Source: Flavobacterium kingsejongi (GTDB taxonomy: Bacteria; Bacteroidota; Bacteroidia; Flavobacteriales; Flavobacteriaceae). Taken from it: 64,000 nt of DNA. Below, one piece after another: positions 27,262-36,406 of this stretch. The stretch is from positions 620,001-684,000 of the forward strand of contig NZ_CP020919.1 in NCBI RefSeq assembly GCF_003076475.1. Direction: 5' to 3'. The notes under the pieces are model-generated. The model did not search any database. It worked only from the letters and a program-made list of their open reading frames with translations, and was not told the origin of the DNA. Position 1 is the stretch's first letter; every line of letters begins with the position of its first letter. A program made the translations under genes and the position numbers.

Positions 27262-30200
27262 TTAGTTTTTAGCTAAATTCTTCTGTATCTTAATAACACC
27301 ATTCTCTTTCATGACGACAATATATTGTCCTGAAGGATAGCGCGATAAGTTTACTTTCCAAACCCCTACAGCGTCTTTCGGACTATAGGATTCCAGTAAA
27401 TACCCCATTATACTATAGATTTCGATAGTTCTTTGCGGAACATCTTTACCTGCATAATGGTATCGTAATTCCGTATCGGATTTAACCGGATTCGGTACGA
27501 TCATCAGCTCATCAAAATCGGTTACAACGTCACCTTCTGTAACTTCTACAGGGCGAGAGCTATAACAAAGTGCCGGGAAATTTACTTTTCTGGTTGATTG
27601 ACACAGTTCTGATTTTTTCAGTTCTGCTTCAAATACCATATTCACAGAGCCTCCCATAAATCCAGTAGTAGGAATAAAATTCACACTATACGGATTATTA
27701 CCCGGTTGTACCAAAAGGCTTCCTGGCTGGAAGATTCCTGTACCCGGTGCTGAAAGATTCACTACTATATCATAACCATATGGATTATAGATATTCATAT
27801 GAACTACATAATGACAGAATGGTTTTGAATCTACAGTGATATCTTTTATTTCCACTTCAAACAGACAACGCTGGCAGTCTTTCAATATCACATCCATTGG
27901 TTTACTTCTCTTTTCACACAAGCCATTATCAAGTGCTAAGGTATACGTTCCAGGATTCGATACCATATAAGGTGCTACAGCTCCGGAGCCTGAACTAGCG
28001 ATATTGCCATTCAATGTCCATTCCCAATACGGGAAACTGGCCGCAGGGCCTATTAGAATGTTTGTCGATTGTTTATAACAGAAGACATAACAACCCGATG
28101 GGAAAATCCAAAGATAGTTTTCCGGATTTTTTGGTACTTCAAATTGTGCTGTAGTACTACAACCCGATGGATTGGTAAAACGAACCTGATAAGGTCCACC
28201 TTCCGTCACAAAAATCTCACTGCCCTGCATACCGTTACTCCAGGTATAAGTACCCGGACCACTTCCGGTAGCTTCTAATTTAATTCTATAACGGTTGCAA
28301 TTATCCATTGTAAAACTCAGCTGCGGTTGTCCCGGAACATCATATACTGTAACCGTATGGCTTACGGCTGTACTACAAAATCCTCCATTACCATCCGAAC
28401 CTGTCGCGATTACGGTATAGGTATAGGTCCCTGGGTAGTATAATATCTGGGCTAACTTTGGTAGTGTTGTACCTGGAATCGTCGCCCCATTCAATTGCCA
28501 TATATAGGTTATATTCGGGCCTGCATTCGCCGAAAGTTCAAAATACTGACCCGCACATACTGCATTAGGCCCTGTGAATACCACTGAAGGAGCCGAAGCA
28601 AAAACAGCATTCACTCCTGAAATATTGGTTTTCTTACAGCCGTACTGATCTTCTGCAATTACCCAGTAATTACCGGATTGTGTTACCGGGAAAGTACCTG
28701 TCGAGGTTGTCCCTAATAATGTCTGACCCTGCATCCAGTAAAAATTCTGTGGTGTTACTGTACCCTGATTAACATACTGCAAGGTTATGACACCACCTTT
28801 ACAGGCTCTTGCCGGAGTATTTAAATATCCTTCAATACTCATAAAGCGAACATTCACTGTTTTGGTCATACTGGTAGAACATCCGTATTTGTTAGTTACG
28901 GTCAGTTTTACGTTTTTAATACCACCTGTAGCAAATTTCTTATCCGGATTCTGTTGTGTATTGCTGGATCCATCACCAAACTCCCATAAATAGGTCATCC
29001 CTGGTTGGTTGGCTACGCTAAAATGCACTCCTGCATCCAGGCAAGTGTAATCTACAAAAGAGAAATTCGCAGTTGGAAATGCCTGAAGATCTACTGTAAT
29101 TGTTTTAGAACAGGCCGGAGCACCACCCCCTGAAATCCGTAGTTCTACTGTATGTAGCCCTGGTGTCAGAGAAAGCGTATGCTGGTTGTTTCCACCATTC
29201 GATACGGTGTTGCCATCTACGATAAACTGCCAGTTTTGAATTGACGTTCCAGTATAGAAATTAGAAGCATCCAGTAAGGTAACGGCATAAGTACCCGGTG
29301 TTGCGCCACAGCTTACATTATATTTCACATCCGGAATATAAGGCACTATGACATTAGCCTGACGGAATACGGTACATGGCTCCCCATTGGTCCCTGTATA
29401 GGTCACAAAATAAAAAACGCTATAGTTACCTGCTTTGGTAACGGTAAATTGCGCCGAAGTATTGGTTTGTGGGCCTGCTGTCATGTTTGGACTTTGTGAC
29501 CAGCTCACTCCAATTGGACTACCATTAAATGATCCCGAAGCGGTAATGGTTCCACAATTATTGATTAATGATACATTAACCTGTGGTGCTGGGCTGATAG
29601 TACAACCAGGACTTGTGCCACAGGATTGTATAATATTAACTTCATTCGTTTTGGTCTGACAGTTATTGGTATTTCTTACAATAGCATAGTATTTACCAAA
29701 ATTTGTCGGAGCATACGAATAAACACCACTTGTACCAGGAATCAGTGTATTATTATAATACCATTCTATTCCGGAAACAGATCCGTACCCTGTTTGTATT
29801 GTAGCTGTCAGTAGATCATTAATCTCACCCTGAGTACAAAATGCAAAATCATTACCCGGTGTAATCAAAGCTACCGGAGAAGGCATAACGGTAATCTGAC
29901 GTGTAGTAGTGACTGTACTCGTACAACCATTAGCCCCAACAACTGTAACAGTAACCGTATAATTGGTGTCGTTACCATTCAATTGCGTATAAAGATGTAC
30001 GGGATTTACGACATTAGTAATAATCGTACCATCTCCAAAATCCCAGGTAATCGATTGCCATGAGGTTAAGGCCGGCGAAGATGACACTACCGGTGCGTAA
30101 TTCTCACCTCTACATATCAATTGCGGTGCTGTAATCGTAAAAACTGGCGAAGCTAAAATTTTCACCGGATATACTGTAGTATAGTTTTTACCACATTTGC

Positions 30201-32106
30201 GTATCGTCAATTGCAGGTCTACTACTTGTGTTGTTGTTACCTGATTCCACAATACCTGTACAGTGGGTGTCCCGTTACCGGAACTTATACTTCCCAAATT
30301 ACTTGCGATACTCCAGGTATACTGGTCTCCTGCAGTATAGCCAACACTATAGCTCTCATAGGAACTCGGACAAACTGCCTGATTTCCGGTCACCACCGTA
30401 GGAACGACCAGGCGTCCGATAACAGTGCTGCGCACTAAGGAGCGACAGTAGGGCGAATTTGTACTTTCATTCCAGGTATTTAAGACAAATGGTGATGTCG
30501 CTGCACCATTAAATATTACAGTAACTTCATTTCCGGTACTACTACCCACGATCTCACCATTAACGGCTTCCCATCGTGTGATTACTCCGGGAGCATTTCC
30601 AGTAATAGAATATTGTAAAGGCGTATCCGGGCACATTTGTAATGGCCCTGTAATTGCCGGAGGCATTGCAGGTAAAGCACCTACGTTAATTACAATTACC
30701 GAAGGCTTGCAAAAATCGCTTGAAGAAACCTGTAAGGTATAACTTCCCGGAAACTGGAAATTAGCAGAGAAACTGGTGCCACTTCCTGTAAGATTGGTAT
30801 TCGGCCCATTCAGGACCCAATTGGCATAATACCCGCCGCTAATACTGTATACTCCTTGTTGTCCCTCACACATTTCCAAGGGTCCGTTAACATAGGCTAC
30901 AGGCAATACACTGATTCGTAATGAAGCCGTACCACCGCAATTCAGTAATTCATTTTTATATACGGCACGTAATTCTATATCACCAGGGTGTTCGGTTCTA
31001 ATGATAACCTCATTCCTCTGATCGGTAATAACCATCGTAGCACCTGTGCCATTATCGATTAAGGTCCAGATAAAATTGGTATCCGGCCATTGCGGTAATG
31101 TATAATGATAAGGCTGTCCTTCACAAACGACTGTTTCCCCTTTTATAGTACCTTTATTTTTAATTACCGGTATTTTTATGGTGGTTGGGGTATAACATTT
31201 TGTTTTACATCCTTTTGGATCAAAAGTTACATAGCCGAAACCACTTTCATCAACCTGATCCCAATCCACAGTAATTTCAAAACTATGCGGATCTCCAACA
31301 ATAGTTCCACCTTTTACACTCCATATAAATTCTCCGCATAATTCTTTTGCTTCATCAGACAATGAATAGGTAGCACGTTCCCCTTCGCAAACTACTCCAG
31401 GGCAGATGATCTCGAAACTTGGGCTCAATACCCGTATTTTCATCGTACGTACACTTACACAATTACAGGCATTCCGTACCGTCAGGGTAACTGTATAATT
31501 CCCTTCAGCAGTATAGGTATGGCTTGGTTCAAAAGCAGACGAAAAGGTATTATCGCCAAAATCCCAATAATAGGAAATTAAATCCGATCCGCCATTTGGA
31601 CTGGAAGTATTGGTGAAAAATAGGATTTCATCTCGGCAAACACTGCCAGTTTTAGCATCCAGATTTGGGAATAAACCAAAACTGGCACGGGGCCCATTTA
31701 TAATTTCGATGCAAATGGTTTTCACATGCTGGATACCCGTTGGGGTATTTACAGTTGCAGTTACAGCACCCGTTCCGGCGAGGCCCCATTTTACAGTACA
31801 GGTATTTCCGGCCTGAGCCGTGATAACCCCACCTGCTACCTGCCAGGTCGGAGATTGCCATCCCGGATCAGTCCCATTTAAAGTATAGGTGACAGAAGTG
31901 TTTTCACACACCCGGACACATATACCATCCAAAATAAGTTCATCATAACCTTTTTCCCGGTCTTCATAAACCTGACAGCCTGTTTCACTGTTCCAGGAAA
32001 GATGAATTGGATTTTGTGCGTGTAGCACACTCGAAAATAAAAGCCAGCAAAGGCATTGGAGAAGAAGAAATAGCTTCCTTTTCCGCGTTAAGTAAATTTG
32101 TTTCAT
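27262..32106 (-). CDS. Giant T9SS-secreted PKD/Ig-like repeat protein
   Basis: A 1614-residue cell-surface protein. Signal peptide (LLLQCLCWLLFSSVLHAQ), then many PKD and Ig-like domains. Clear PKD signatures are YYWDFGDNTFSSAFEPSHTY (about residue 187), ITWDFGDGTIITNVVNPVHL and YLWEFGDGSSNTQQNPDKKF. The Cys-rich spacing suggests disulfides. The C-terminus is a T9SS type A signal starting LMIVPNPVKSDTELRYHY. Probably an adhesin-like or structural surface protein. It is the largest gene here and precedes the 591-residue T9SS gene by 57 bp. Confidence 0.87.
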   Translation of the reverse strand: MKQIYLTRKRKLFLLLQCLCWLLFSSVLHAQNPIHLSWNSETGCQVYEDREKGYDELILDGICVRVCENTSVTYTLNGTDPGWQSPTWQVAGGVITAQAGNTCTVKWGLAGTGAVTATVNTPTGIQHVKTICIEIINGPRASFGLFPNLDAKTGSVCRDEILFFTNTSSPNGGSDLISYYWDFGDNTFSSAFEPSHTYTAEGNYTVTLTVRNACNCVSVRTMKIRVLSPSFEIICPGVVCEGERATYSLSDEAKELCGEFIWSVKGGTIVGDPHSFEITVDWDQVDESGFGYVTFDPKGCKTKCYTPTTIKIPVIKNKGTIKGETVVCEGQPYHYTLPQWPDTNFIWTLIDNGTGATMVITDQRNEVIIRTEHPGDIELRAVYKNELLNCGGTASLRISVLPVAYVNGPLEMCEGQQGVYSISGGYYANWVLNGPNTNLTGSGTSFSANFQFPGSYTLQVSSSDFCKPSVIVINVGALPAMPPAITGPLQMCPDTPLQYSITGNAPGVITRWEAVNGEIVGSSTGNEVTVIFNGAATSPFVLNTWNESTNSPYCRSLVRSTVIGRLVVPTVVTGNQAVCPSSYESYSVGYTAGDQYTWSIASNLGSISSGNGTPTVQVLWNQVTTTQVVDLQLTIRKCGKNYTTVYPVKILASPVFTITAPQLICRGENYAPVVSSSPALTSWQSITWDFGDGTIITNVVNPVHLYTQLNGNDTNYTVTVTVVGANGCTSTVTTTRQITVMPSPVALITPGNDFAFCTQGEINDLLTATIQTGYGSVSGIEWYYNNTLIPGTSGVYSYAPTNFGKYYAIVRNTNNCQTKTNEVNIIQSCGTSPGCTISPAPQVNVSLINNCGTITASGSFNGSPIGVSWSQSPNMTAGPQTNTSAQFTVTKAGNYSVFYFVTYTGTNGEPCTVFRQANVIVPYIPDVKYNVSCGATPGTYAVTLLDASNFYTGTSIQNWQFIVDGNTVSNGGNNQHTLSLTPGLHTVELRISGGGAPACSKTITVDLQAFPTANFSFVDYTCLDAGVHFSVANQPGMTYLWEFGDGSSNTQQNPDKKFATGGIKNVKLTVTNKYGCSTSMTKTVNVRFMSIEGYLNTPARACKGGVITLQYVNQGTVTPQNFYWMQGQTLLGTTSTGTFPVTQSGNYWVIAEDQYGCKKTNISGVNAVFASAPSVVFTGPNAVCAGQYFELSANAGPNITYIWQLNGATIPGTTLPKLAQILYYPGTYTYTVIATGSDGNGGFCSTAVSHTVTVYDVPGQPQLSFTMDNCNRYRIKLEATGSGPGTYTWSNGMQGSEIFVTEGGPYQVRFTNPSGCSTTAQFEVPKNPENYLWIFPSGCYVFCYKQSTNILIGPAASFPYWEWTLNGNIASSGSGAVAPYMVSNPGTYTLALDNGLCEKRSKPMDVILKDCQRCLFEVEIKDITVDSKPFCHYVVHMNIYNPYGYDIVVNLSAPGTGIFQPGSLLVQPGNNPYSVNFIPTTGFMGGSVNMVFEAELKKSELCQSTRKVNFPALCYSSRPVEVTEGDVVTDFDELMIVPNPVKSDTELRYHYAGKDVPQRTIEIYSIMGYLLESYSPKDAVGVWKVNLSRYPSGQYIVVMKENGVIKIQKNLAKN

Positions 32107-32449
32107 AATAGGTGATTTTGGTTAATACTGCAAGATTTAGATTGCTAATATTTTCCTAAAGTATTCATATTTAAACTACTATCAAAGCGGTTAACAAAAT
32201 CACCTTCATATTCGCATTTTTGTAACTTAACAGCTATAAAATCTCAAAATGAACTCATAATTTTAATGACATAGTCTTATTATACTATTAAAAAGAAATG
32301 AAAAGCGCAAAAAGCGACTTTTACTGTAACAACAACGGTATCGATAAGAAGTATCCTACACGTTATTTTTGAAAGGTTTTTAACGGTTGTTTAGGAATGC
32401 TACGGCTTCTTTATTTCTAATTTTATATCCCTTTTTTAATCCCTATAGT
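32107..32449. other. Divergent intergenic spacer with a -7 box
   Basis: 343 bp of AT-rich sequence between the PKD protein and the radical SAM gene. It holds TATTTTTG (32364-32371), a perfect TAnnTTTG on the plus strand, giving a leader of about 70 nt to ATG 32450. No TTTG is found at -33. I see no gene, repeat or RNA element in the rest. Confidence 0.5.
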
Positions 32450-33706
32450 ATGTCTGAAAGAATCCGTGAAAAGCTCCAAATTCTGGCCGATGCTGCGAAA
32501 TATGATGTTTCCTGTTCTTCCAGCGGCAGTAATCGAAAAAATACCAATAAGGGAATTGGCGACGCCAGTGCTTCCGGAATTTGCCATACCTATACCGAAG
32601 ACGGGCGTTGCGTTTCCCTTTTGAAAATCCTACTTACCAATCATTGTATTTACGATTGTGCTTTTTGTGTTTCCCGCAAAAGCAATGATGTAAAGCGTGC
32701 TGCATTTACCGTAGATGAAGTCGTGGAATTGACCATGAACTTTTACCGCCGTAATTATATTGAAGGTTTGTTCCTGAGTTCCGGTATCTTTAAAAATGCG
32801 GATTATACGATGGAACGCCTGGTTCGCATTGTCAAAAAATTACGCCTCGAGCAGCGTTATAACGGCTATATCCATTTGAAAACCATACCTGGTGCCAGTG
32901 AGGAATTATTAACTGAAGCGGGATTATATGCCGACCGGATGAGTATCAACCTGGAAATGCCGACTGAATCGGGATTAAAACTCCTGGCACCGGAAAAATC
33001 CCACGATGATGTCAAAAAACCATTGGATTTCATTAACAAAGGAATCATCCAGCTGAAAGACGAACGCAAACTCATCAAGAGCACCCCGAAGTTTGTCCCT
33101 GCCGGCCAGAGTACCCAGATGGTTATCGGGGCTACACCCGAAACTGATATGGAGATTATGTACAGTGCTAATGAATATTATAAAAACTATGACTTGAAAA
33201 GGGTTTATTATTCCGGTTATATTCCAATTAGTTACGATGATCGGATGCCTATAATCGGTAGTCAGCCCCCTTTATTACGGGAAAACCGACTCTACCAAAC
33301 CGACTGGCTGATGCGCTTTTATGGTTTTGATGTACACGAAATCCTTAATGCAGGCAATCCGCATCTTGACGTGGATATCGACCCCAAACTCAGTTGGGCA
33401 TTACGAAATATGGAACATTTCCCGGTTGATATCAATACAGCAGATTATAAAATGATTTTGCGGGTGCCCGGAATTGGTGTCGGCTCCGCCAAAAAAATTG
33501 TGCAGGCCCGTAAATTTGGAAAATTGCGTGCTGACCAATTGAAGAAAATCGGGATTTCGTATAACCGCGCCAAACATTTTATCCGCTGTGCCGATAGCAT
33601 CTTCCAACTGGACAATCCAGAACCAATGCGCATTAAAAATCTCATCCTTTCGGAAAGTAATAGCAAATACCTGAAAACACCCCTAAATCAACTGAGCCTT
33701 TTCTAA
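32450..33706 (+). CDS. Putative DNA modification/repair radical SAM protein (TIGR03916 type)
   Basis: I start at ATG 32450 (MSERIREKLQILADAAKYDV, 418 residues); the ATG at 32387 adds a segment unlike the family. Cys66, Cys70 and Cys73 in HCIYDCAFC bind the radical-SAM 4Fe-4S cluster, here CX3CX2C. A TIM-barrel domain follows, then a C-terminal helix-hairpin-helix DNA-binding segment (VPGIGVGSAKKIVQARKFG). With the next gene, which overlaps its stop by one base, it forms a pair known across bacteria and assumed to act on DNA. The actual reaction is not established. Confidence 0.88.
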   Translation: MSERIREKLQILADAAKYDVSCSSSGSNRKNTNKGIGDASASGICHTYTEDGRCVSLLKILLTNHCIYDCAFCVSRKSNDVKRAAFTVDEVVELTMNFYRRNYIEGLFLSSGIFKNADYTMERLVRIVKKLRLEQRYNGYIHLKTIPGASEELLTEAGLYADRMSINLEMPTESGLKLLAPEKSHDDVKKPLDFINKGIIQLKDERKLIKSTPKFVPAGQSTQMVIGATPETDMEIMYSANEYYKNYDLKRVYYSGYIPISYDDRMPIIGSQPPLLRENRLYQTDWLMRFYGFDVHEILNAGNPHLDVDIDPKLSWALRNMEHFPVDINTADYKMILRVPGIGVGSAKKIVQARKFGKLRADQLKKIGISYNRAKHFIRCADSIFQLDNPEPMRIKNLILSESNSKYLKTPLNQLSLF

Positions 33707-34482
33707 TGACAGTCTATATTTTTGATGGTTCTTTTGAGGGATTTCTCACGGCCCTTTTTGAATTTTACGAACGAAAACCCGGGCGGATACAACTCGTTTT
33801 ACAGTCCCATTTCCAACCCGGGTTGCTGGAAGAGCCTTTTGAAGTAATTACTGATCCTGCTAAATCGACCAGGGTTTGGAAAGGGCTACAGGCGAAATTA
33901 AGTCCCGATTGGCAAAAACGCTTTTACACCGCTTTCCTTTCCGAAGTACCGGATTTTTTCCAGCACCTCTTTGAAGCAGCCTGTTATATTTTTGACCATG
34001 CCAAGGGAGCGGAACATAATTATGGAAATCCGGCTTTACTGGCCGTGGCACAAATGGATCGTAGTGTCCACCGGGAAAAGCACCGGATGGAAGCGTTTAT
34101 CCGTTTCCAGGAAACAGCCGATGGTATTTTCTACGCGCCTATAGAACCGGATTATAATGTATTGCCATTGATCTCCCGGTTTTGTAAAAACCGTTATGCA
34201 GACCAACAGTGGATTATTTATGACCTGAAACGTAAATATGGATTGTTTTACGACCTGCAAACCGTCGCAGAAGTAAGTTTTGAAATGATTCCCGAAGCGA
34301 AAACAGCAGGCACGTACCTCCCCGAACAGCTATTAGATTCCCAAGAGCATCTCTATGCCCTCTTATGGAATGATTATTTTAAAAGTACCAACATTCCTGC
34401 CCGTAAAAACATGAAACTCCACATCCAGCACGTACCGAAACGCTATTGGAAATACCTCACAGAAAAGAAAGGGAAGAATTAA
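33706..34482 (+). CDS. TIGR03915/DUF4130 family DNA-metabolism partner protein
   Basis: A 258-residue protein that starts within the stop of the radical SAM gene (overlap 1 bp). It opens with VYIFDGSFEGFLTALFEFYE, typical of the family, and contains HRMEAFIRFQETADGIFYAP and RYADQQWIIYDLKRKYGLFY, where the DUF4130 domain lies. Family members are always tied to the radical SAM partner and may help recognise DNA or a uracil-type lesion; that role is inferred from gene pairing only. Confidence 0.88.
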   Translation: MTVYIFDGSFEGFLTALFEFYERKPGRIQLVLQSHFQPGLLEEPFEVITDPAKSTRVWKGLQAKLSPDWQKRFYTAFLSEVPDFFQHLFEAACYIFDHAKGAEHNYGNPALLAVAQMDRSVHREKHRMEAFIRFQETADGIFYAPIEPDYNVLPLISRFCKNRYADQQWIIYDLKRKYGLFYDLQTVAEVSFEMIPEAKTAGTYLPEQLLDSQEHLYALLWNDYFKSTNIPARKNMKLHIQHVPKRYWKYLTEKKGKN

Positions 34483-34490
34483 TATGGGGT

Positions 34491-35642
34491 TTATTCTAAT
34501 GGGATATGATCCCGGGCAATGCTCCGGGTTACTCTTTTAATTTCATGTTTTGTTACTGGATGTTGCTTAGGCCCTTCCGAAGAAAAGAATTCATACGTAT
34601 CATTCTTAATCCTGGAATACCAAATCAATCCCTTATCATCTTTATCAAATAAAACCTGTTTCCGCGTAGGGAAGATTTGTTTAAAATCCCTCAGCATTTT
34701 ATCATCCCGTTCAATATTAGTCTCATTAGTACTATCCATTGGAGCAAGGACATATTGCGTCCCGTTCCATTGCATATGATCATAATATGGGAAAAATTGT
34801 ACTTTGACAGCAACACCTATTGCAATGATAAAAACTAAAGTTGTTATCGCATAGATCAATTTCCGTGCACGATTTCCTTTTGCTATTTTTTCTCCCTCAT
34901 CATCTACAGTTACAGGACTTGCTTCGGTCGTAAGACCAAGCCTGTCTTGTGCTACATTTATCTTTACTGCTTTTTTCTCTTCATTATTTCCATCATCATT
35001 ATCATTAAGATCACTAATCAGGGCCGTTATTTCTGAGAATTCATTTTTTGCTTTCTCTACAGTTTTCTCATTCCCTTTTTCAATTTCAGAAATAGCCCAT
35101 ACTTCATTGTCTTCAACTTCCCTTTCCTCAATATGAGCTACTTCATCTTCACCTTCCATCACTAATTCTTTTGTTGGAATGGTAACAGCCGGTCCATTTG
35201 CTAACAAAGTAATTTCTTCCTTCAGAGGCTCACTAACAACCTCTTCAAATGGATATACTTTTTTGAATTTAAAAAAAGGACGTGGTTCATAATTCGTGAG
35301 CACCGCTAATAAATCCAGTGCGGCAATGTCTTGAAGATTGTGTTTTTCTTTTTTAAAGAAAGATTCAGAAGCTTTCAATCCTCCAATTGGATACTGTTCA
35401 ATTGCTATTCTTAAATCTTTTGTTTTAGATTCATCAAAGAATTTTTGAAAGATATCGGTATCAGTAGCATTTAATTTTTTCGTACTAAGAAGCATCCCAC
35501 TCATCTCACGAAGTTTTGTATTCGTAGGATTATGAAAATAATTAAAATATTCTCCCTCCTCCCTCATAGCATTATATCGCTTCTTAATTTCTGAACGATA
35601 AAACTTCAGCAAATCAGAATCAGTAAATGTAATTTTCGTCAT
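34491..35642 (-). CDS. Single-pass membrane protein of unknown function
   Basis: A 383-residue protein. An N-terminal soluble domain (about 1-125, DSDLLKFYRSEIKKRYNAMR) leads into an acidic linker rich in Glu/Asn/Asp (about 160-255). One transmembrane helix follows (LIYAITTLVFIIAIGVAVKV, about 267-288), then a C-terminal domain of about 90 residues (YDHMQWNGTQYVLAP, TRKQVLFDKDDKGLIWYS) on the far side. With no N-terminal signal, the N-terminal half should be cytoplasmic. This looks like an inside-to-outside connector, but no family is recognised. Confidence 0.65.
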   Translation of the reverse strand: MTKITFTDSDLLKFYRSEIKKRYNAMREEGEYFNYFHNPTNTKLREMSGMLLSTKKLNATDTDIFQKFFDESKTKDLRIAIEQYPIGGLKASESFFKKEKHNLQDIAALDLLAVLTNYEPRPFFKFKKVYPFEEVVSEPLKEEITLLANGPAVTIPTKELVMEGEDEVAHIEEREVEDNEVWAISEIEKGNEKTVEKAKNEFSEITALISDLNDNDDGNNEEKKAVKINVAQDRLGLTTEASPVTVDDEGEKIAKGNRARKLIYAITTLVFIIAIGVAVKVQFFPYYDHMQWNGTQYVLAPMDSTNETNIERDDKMLRDFKQIFPTRKQVLFDKDDKGLIWYSRIKNDTYEFFSSEGPKQHPVTKHEIKRVTRSIARDHIPLE

Positions 35643-36006
35643 AAGCCTTATAGAATTTTTAGAATAATTAGAATTTTCAAAATCATTCTTTAGAATAAAT
35701 AGAATGACTGGAAACTCTAGAATCTATTGGTAATCAGCAGTTAAATCAGTCACATCTTTGCATCAGAATTAGTTGTCGAATCAGCATGCAATTCGGCAAA
35801 TGTACAAAACTAGTTTAATACTGATGTAATGATATAGCATTGAAAATTGTCCGGGAAGTACAATTATACTCTTCTATATCAAAGCTTCAGACTTCCCACT
35901 CCGGAAGTCACAAGGTGTGACTCCTTAATCAAAACACGACATCCAGCACAACCTCGGCAACAGTCCGAACGGCCATCGGCATGTCCAGTTTTAAAAATTT
36001 AAACTG
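35643..36006 (+). other. Structured leader region upstream of the repeat lipoprotein
   Basis: 364 bp without a gene. It begins with an AT-rich stretch with many AGAAT words. TTGTCGAAT/ATTCGGCAA forms a hairpin at 35773-35799 (one G-U pair). GACTTCC (35890-35896) pairs with GGAAGTC (35903-35909), while AGTCACA (35906-35912) pairs with TGTGACT (35916-35922). The last two share 35906-35909, so they exclude each other, as in a switch. Whether it is transcribed as the leader of the gene at 36007 is inference. Confidence 0.4.
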
Positions 36007-36357
36007 ATGAAAAATTTCATATTAGTACCTACAATCGCTATTGCTTTATGCACAACTTTCGTATCCTGCTCGACAGATGACGATACTTTTTCAACCTTAC
36101 AAAATCCTGTTGAACAAACTGGAGTTTTGATGTCGAGGGATTCCTTATCACCATTAGATGACACCATAGGCAATCCCAATAATCCTGGTGGCACCGGTGA
36201 TGATGAGATCGTCCCAATTAAACCACCCAAAAAACCCGGAGTCTTGATGGCAAGGGATTCAATAACTACATTGGATAACACCATTGGTAATCCCAATAAT
36301 CCTGGTGGCACTGGTGATGATGAGATCGTTCCAATCAAACCACCCAAAAAACCATAA
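36007..36357 (+). CDS. Small lipoprotein with a 39-residue tandem duplication
   Basis: A 116-residue lipoprotein (MKNFILVPTIAIALCTTFVS followed by the lipobox Cys and an acidic DDD). Two 39-residue repeats follow, the first starting GVLMSRDSLSPLDD and the second GVLMARDSITTLDN. Both end in GTGDDEIVPIKPPKKP and the second ends the protein. The 117-bp units are nearly identical in the second half, suggesting recent duplication. It lies 49 bp upstream of a sensor kinase gene on the same strand. Family unknown. Confidence 0.65.
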   Translation: MKNFILVPTIAIALCTTFVSCSTDDDTFSTLQNPVEQTGVLMSRDSLSPLDDTIGNPNNPGGTGDDEIVPIKPPKKPGVLMARDSITTLDNTIGNPNNPGGTGDDEIVPIKPPKKP

Positions 36358-36406
36358 TTTGTTAAAAAAATAATTAAAATATAATCCATTTTAGTAATTT
36401 CGGGGA

